This document shows positions 60,356-64,000 of a stretch of DNA of 64,000 nt, piece by piece (the stretch's first letter is position 1; every line of letters begins with the position of its first letter). The position numbers were made by a program, and so were the translations under genes. The notes below the pieces were generated by a model that worked only from the letters and a program-made list of their open reading frames with translations, ran no database searches and was not told the DNA's origin. Origin of the DNA: Seribacter sp963934295 (GTDB lineage: Bacteria > Verrucomicrobiota > Verrucomicrobiia > Opitutales > Seribacteraceae); assembly GCA_963934295.1 (NCBI GenBank), contig CAWVXY010000013.1, forward strand, positions 1 through 64,000, read 5' to 3'.

Positions 60356-61856
60356 CGTATCGGTAATAATCAGGATGGTTATATAGCTGCTTGTTCGAAA
60401 GCTCTTCGAGCTTTGGATTATTTTGGATCCAACGTTTACCGTATTTCGAATCCCAAAAAGGATGATCTTCTTCAAGGTGTGATGGCAACGAATCCAGTAC
60501 TCTCTTAAAAAGAGAAAGTGTTGGGGCATGTTCAGGTAATCCTTCTGCTCGTTCATATCCGCGACCAAAACGGTCATTACCCGTAAAATAAAATCGGCCT
60601 TCCGGTTTGCCTAACAAATGAGACCTTGCCTCCAACAAATACTTCTTGGTTCGCAAAACCTGAACCGAACCGGTGTATGCATATATCCATTTGCGGTGAG
60701 ACTTAGTCTTACCAGTCAAAAACGGCAGTTGGCTCTTACCATCGAAATAAAGATCATCAGACTGAGAAATCCCCGCCATTTCCAACAAAGTAGGAGCAAC
60801 ATCAGAGAAATCAGTTAGCTCATTCGTAATCCCCAGAGGTTTTATGCCCGGGCCTCGCACCACATACGGAACATGTACTCCTCGTTCCACCCCACGATCC
60901 TTCGCGGTCACAGCTGTTCCGTTATCCGCACAAAAAATAAAGTAGGTATTCTCATAGATACCTAAATCTTTCGCTTTCGTTATGAGCTTCCCAATAAGCT
61001 TATCCATATATTCAATCAGTCGAGCAAATCGTTGCGCACGCTTTTTTTCATATTTTGTAACTGCCTTTTCTTTTTCCTCTTTAGTAAGTCCCTTAAAATC
61101 CGGTTTCTCCAATTCCAAATCCATCGGTTTTCCATGATCGGGGGTGGTTGAATATGGGCCATGAGGAATCACCGTGGGCCAATAGGCAATGAAAGGCTTC
61201 TCTTTTTTGGTCATTCTCGCCATGAAGCCCAAAAGGAAATCGCAGCGTTGATCAGGTCCGAAATCCTCTTCCTTAACCTTCAGGTATTTGCCATTCTCAA
61301 CGGTGGAAGGATGCCAATAGCGCAAGTCCTCAAGTCCTAAATCCTTTCGCAAACCGGAAGCAATCGGGTCGACCCCAAGATGAGACTTAATCTTTTCCGG
61401 ACTCTCCCATAAACAGTACTCATCAAAACCAACATTTTCATCCCACGGTTCACGGCTTCCGCAATGCCACTTACCCGCAATCGCGGTTGCATATCCCCCA
61501 TCTTGTAAAAGCTTCGACCAACTGGGGCGATCCGTAAATAATTTACCCCTTGAATCGAATGCCCACATGTCATTCCGAAAAACACCCGTACGATTGGCAT
61601 AAACACCCGTCATAAACAAAGCGCGTGATGGAGCACAAATAGCAGGAGCAAAACATGTTTTAAACTGAATCCCCTCCTTTGCAATTCGATCAATATTCGG
61701 AGTTCTTGCAGAACCTTTCTGGCCGTAGCACGAAAACATATCGGCACTGACATCATCGGCCAGAATCAGGACAATATTCGGTTTTTTACCATATGCGTAA
61801 AATCCTCCATAAAAAAGGCTAACAAAAAAGAATATCTTAGTGAAAACTTGTATCAT
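60342..61856 (-). CDS. Secreted sulfatase, CAPSR active site
   Basis: 504 residues with a signal peptide of about 22-24 residues (FFVSLFYGGFYAYG). ILADDVSADMFSCYG is the first metal site and C74-A-P-S-R78 the signature, then ALFMTG. AIAGKWHCGS, YWPTVIPHGPYS, FCADNGTAVTAKDRGVERGVHVP, in parts FCADNGTAVT and RGVHVPYVVRG, and DFSDVAPTLLEMAG follow. It is the first gene of the minus-strand operon whose last gene ends at 50751. A 152-bp gap upstream, with a candidate terminator for the preceding sulfatase, leaves room for a promoter. The class resembles family S1 enzymes that act on galactose- or fucose-type sulfates, but substrate assignment needs a subfamily comparison. Confidence 0.93.
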   Translation of the reverse strand: MIQVFTKIFFFVSLFYGGFYAYGKKPNIVLILADDVSADMFSCYGQKGSARTPNIDRIAKEGIQFKTCFAPAICAPSRALFMTGVYANRTGVFRNDMWAFDSRGKLFTDRPSWSKLLQDGGYATAIAGKWHCGSREPWDENVGFDEYCLWESPEKIKSHLGVDPIASGLRKDLGLEDLRYWHPSTVENGKYLKVKEEDFGPDQRCDFLLGFMARMTKKEKPFIAYWPTVIPHGPYSTTPDHGKPMDLELEKPDFKGLTKEEKEKAVTKYEKKRAQRFARLIEYMDKLIGKLITKAKDLGIYENTYFIFCADNGTAVTAKDRGVERGVHVPYVVRGPGIKPLGITNELTDFSDVAPTLLEMAGISQSDDLYFDGKSQLPFLTGKTKSHRKWIYAYTGSVQVLRTKKYLLEARSHLLGKPEGRFYFTGNDRFGRGYERAEGLPEHAPTLSLFKRVLDSLPSHLEEDHPFWDSKYGKRWIQNNPKLEELSNKQLYNHPDYYRYDESD

Positions 61857-61997
61857 TTTTAAAGCCCGTTTTTACTTGGTGTTCTGGAATTGTCTCTGCA
61901 AAAAAAATCGGTATTCAAAAGGCAAAATAACATCTAAAAAATCTTCTTTTTCTAAAAACTAAAAGTCAATGTCTAGAAGCATTCCGATTTAACTTTA

Positions 61998-62018
61998 AAA
62001 TAAGCGGCTTACTTATTT
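61998..62018 (-). terminator. AT-rich hairpin after a sulfatase gene
   Basis: On the minus strand AAATAAG pairs with CTTATTT around a 7-base loop, overlapping the stop codon of the 62009-63625 sulfatase, and is followed by TAAAG. It could end that transcript before the operon start at 61856. Confidence 0.38.
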
Positions 62019-63625
62019 ACTTTCTTTTTCCTCGTAACCATCACTTCGTTCCAAGGCAAGGCTCCCACCCGATTGGCCCAGGCCTCATAAAGAAGACGCA
62101 GTTCCTTGGCTTTCCCGCCCATCTTCTTGGACAGGTCTTTCAATTCACTACGATCCTTGGTCATGTTATACAATTCCCACGGGGTATCGTGTATGGCGAC
62201 CAACTTGTAGTCTCCCTTGCGCACCGCTCGGTTTCCCTCGTGCTCCCAATAGAGGGTACGCTCCTTTTGGGAATCCTCGGCAAAGACCGGCAATAGGCTC
62301 CTGCCTTCCATTCCCTTGACCGAAAGACCGGCGGCTGAGAGGCAGGTGGGTGCGACATCAATGATGTGGCTGGGGGCATGACGCAACTCCCCTTGGCTCT
62401 TTAGTCCGGCGGGCCAATGCACGATCAGCGGAGTGGCCACCCCACCCTCGTGGGTGTAACGCTTGTACATGCGGAATGGAGCATTGCTTAGGTTGGCCCA
62501 TCCCCGACCGGAGCTCGAGGTCCAGCCCCCAAGGCGCCCCCACTCTTCGTAATTGTCCACCCGGGTTTCGGGATTCCTGTCGTTCTTGGCGAAGAGCCCC
62601 CGCCAGTCATGCACTCCCGTCCCAGGGACGCCGTTATCCACCATGAAGAGAATCAGGGTATTGTCCAAACGGCCGCTTGCTCTGAGCTTCTCCACGACCC
62701 GGCCAATGTTCTGGTCCATCCGGTCAATCATCGCCGAGTAGAGGGACATTTTGAGATCCAATTCATCGCGCATGGCTTCATCATAAGTTTCCCACTCCGG
62801 AACATCGCTGGGCGAAAGGGCCCATTTTTTATCAATTAACCCGATCTTAAGCATTCGCTGGTACCTTTCCCGGCGAAGCTTACCCCATCCCGTATCCTTG
62901 AATCGCCCCCGGTATTTCTTCGTATCCTCCTCCCGGGCATGAAGCGGGAAATGGGGAGCGTTGTGGGCGATGTAGAGAAAAAGGGGCTTATCGGGATGCT
63001 TGTCGAAGGACTCATCCATAAAGTGAAGAGCATAGTCGGTGAAGACATCGGTGGTGTACCATTCCTGCTCGGGGTACAGATGATTGACCGGATTCTCGGT
63101 GGCAGGCAGCACCTCTTTGTCATCGAGGTACACCTGACAATTACGGAGAACTGTAAAATAGGAATCAATAAAATTACGGGTTCCATAAAAACGGTCGAAT
63201 CCGCGGGCGACAGGAGATTGCTCGGGTTCTGTGCCAAGATGCCATTTTCCTGTCATCATGGTGCGGTAACCTCCCTGGCGAAGGCGTTCGGCCAGGGTCG
63301 GAACATCAGGCAGAATGGTCCCGCTGTAGCTTGGAATTCCCCGGTCTCTCGACATATGGCCCATCCCCGCCTGGTGCTGGTAAACGCCGGTCAGCAGGGC
63401 CGCCCGGGAGGGACAGCATCTACCCGTGTTGTAAAATTGTGAAAACCGCAACCCATTGGTTGCGAGCTTGTCAAGAACAGGCGTCTCGATCTCTCCGCCA
63501 TAGCAACCGAAGTCGGAGAACCCAGCATCGTCGGCCATGATCACCACGATGTTGGGTTGGTTAGATATTGCCCCTAATGAAAGAAATACAAATAGGTTTA
63601 AATTAGCGACTAAGATACCCTTCAT
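62009..63625 (-). CDS. Secreted arylsulfatase, CCPSR active site
   Basis: 538 residues. The N-terminal hydrophobic segment (about 5-20, VANLNLFVFLSLGAIS) serves export. MADDAGFSDFGCYGGEI is the metal site and C70-C-P-S-R74 the signature, followed by AALLTGVYQHQAGMGHM. MTGKWHLGTEP, IAHNAPHFPLHA, FMVDNGVPGTGVHDW, GRGWANLSNAPFRMYKRYTHEGG (in parts GRGWANLSNAPF and THEGG), TPLIVHWPAGL, and YKLVAIHDTPWELYNMTKDRSEL complete it. This is the arylsulfatase type to which the pseudogene at 21353-21925 also belongs. It starts 21 bp after the partial sulfatase gene at the window end, so the two are likely one transcript. Confidence 0.95.
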   Translation of the reverse strand: MKGILVANLNLFVFLSLGAISNQPNIVVIMADDAGFSDFGCYGGEIETPVLDKLATNGLRFSQFYNTGRCCPSRAALLTGVYQHQAGMGHMSRDRGIPSYSGTILPDVPTLAERLRQGGYRTMMTGKWHLGTEPEQSPVARGFDRFYGTRNFIDSYFTVLRNCQVYLDDKEVLPATENPVNHLYPEQEWYTTDVFTDYALHFMDESFDKHPDKPLFLYIAHNAPHFPLHAREEDTKKYRGRFKDTGWGKLRRERYQRMLKIGLIDKKWALSPSDVPEWETYDEAMRDELDLKMSLYSAMIDRMDQNIGRVVEKLRASGRLDNTLILFMVDNGVPGTGVHDWRGLFAKNDRNPETRVDNYEEWGRLGGWTSSSGRGWANLSNAPFRMYKRYTHEGGVATPLIVHWPAGLKSQGELRHAPSHIIDVAPTCLSAAGLSVKGMEGRSLLPVFAEDSQKERTLYWEHEGNRAVRKGDYKLVAIHDTPWELYNMTKDRSELKDLSKKMGGKAKELRLLYEAWANRVGALPWNEVMVTRKKKVNK

Positions 63626-63646
63626 AGATGAACATACAGATTATCA

Positions 63647-64000
63647 TTATATATTTTTGTTTGCAGCGGCATAAGCCTTATGCCCAGTTGAGTTCCCGGG
63701 GAGAATGGGATGTTGTTTTTGCGGAATAAAGGATGCATGTTCATGAATAACTTGTTTCATCTTAGGATTATCGATGAGGTTCTTCCATTCATGTGGATCA
63801 TCCCTTAAATCGTATAACTCTTGGGAGCCATCAAAGTATTGGATAAAACGAAAATGGGTAGACCGAATCGAATAATTACCCAACCCGAAACTTGTAATCG
63901 CAGGATGCTTCCATTCTCTCTTAGGGTTTTTCATCAGAGGAACCAGGCTCTGTCCTTCCTGAGTTTCATCTTTTGGTAAACCGGCCAGTTCAAGCAAGGT
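63647..64000 (-). CDS. C-terminal part of a sulfatase, cut by the window end
   Basis: The frame is open to base 64000 and gives about 117 residues, starting TLLELAGLPKD, the usual sulfatase segment after DIxPT. EGQSLVPLMKNP, RSTHFRFIQYFDGSQELYDLRDDPHEWKN, in parts RSTHFRFIQYFDG and ELYDLRDDPHEWKN, and a Lys/His-containing tail follow, as in iduronate-2-sulfatase-like proteins. The active-site Cys lies outside the window. It is 21 bp upstream of the complete sulfatase gene on the same strand and extends the run of sulfatases beyond this window. Confidence 0.88.
   Translation of the reverse strand, partial: TLLELAGLPKDETQEGQSLVPLMKNPKREWKHPAITSFGLGNYSIRSTHFRFIQYFDGSQELYDLRDDPHEWKNLIDNPKMKQVIHEHASFIPQKQHPILPGNSTGHKAYAAANKNI

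Noticed and set aside
60356..60577. N-terminal extension of the 58892 sulfatase
   Set aside because: The added residues overlap the upstream sulfatase coding region and precede an obvious signal peptide, so the ATG at 60355 is the start.

Overview
The window looks like a chromosomal stretch of a marine-type PVC bacterium, most likely Verrucomicrobiota, with Planctomycetota as the alternative. The call rests on gene content: paired DUF1501/DUF1549-DUF1553 and DUF1552/DUF1592 proteins, very large secreted dehydrogenase-HEAT-heme c proteins with ThuA, DUF1080 or NPCBM domains, many formylglycine-type sulfatases, and secretion signals on most gene products. I see no rRNA, tRNA or CRISPR array. 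Shine-Dalgarno sequences are weak or absent before many starts, so start choices rest mainly on signal peptides and overlaps.

Layout. 1-9282: a partial GC-rich unknown gene, then secreted sugar-oxidation-type proteins (lactonase-like propeller, propeller fused to an azurin-like cupredoxin, ThuA-dehydrogenase-cytochrome c fusion, PmoA/DUF6807 protein). 9295-11923: a ZnuD-like TonB receptor and a small Cys/His-rich exported protein, probably for zinc uptake. 12239-14990: a secreted esterase and a PhoD-like phosphatase. 15000-16920: a genome-flux zone with palindromic elements, several exactly 130 bp long, flanking a BrnT/BrnA-like toxin-antitoxin pair, followed by a decayed AraC regulator. 16907-31248: DUF1592/DUF1552 pair, a sulfatase pseudogene ending at a half repeat, a 1198-residue dehydrogenase-heme-DUF1080 fusion, a DCC thiol protein, an FKBP isomerase, and a DUF1549/1553-DUF1501-DNPH1 coupled trio.

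31231-46610 is a polysaccharide-utilisation-like locus: an AraC regulator is divergent from a tight eight-gene operon holding a ThuA/dehydrogenase/cytochrome c/NPCBM protein, a GH130 enzyme, a DUF1861 protein, an (alpha/alpha)6-type hydrolase candidate, a sodium:solute symporter and three sulfatases. 46623-50660 holds an alkyltransferase, a DUF3604 protein and a TolB-like propeller protein. 50751-61856 (minus strand) is a second long operon: three sulfatases, two SASA-type esterases and a nearly complete hydroxyproline catabolic set (epimerase, FAD dehydrogenase, DapA-type deaminase) plus an enolase-superfamily enzyme. Two more sulfatases (one cut by the window edge) lie upstream of it.

Together the genes describe a cell that desulfates, deacetylates, oxidises and imports complex sulfated glycans outside the cytoplasm. 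One operon suggests that the peptide or betaine part (hydroxyproline) of a sulfated glycoprotein or matrix may be consumed as well. That last link is inference from gene neighbourhood.
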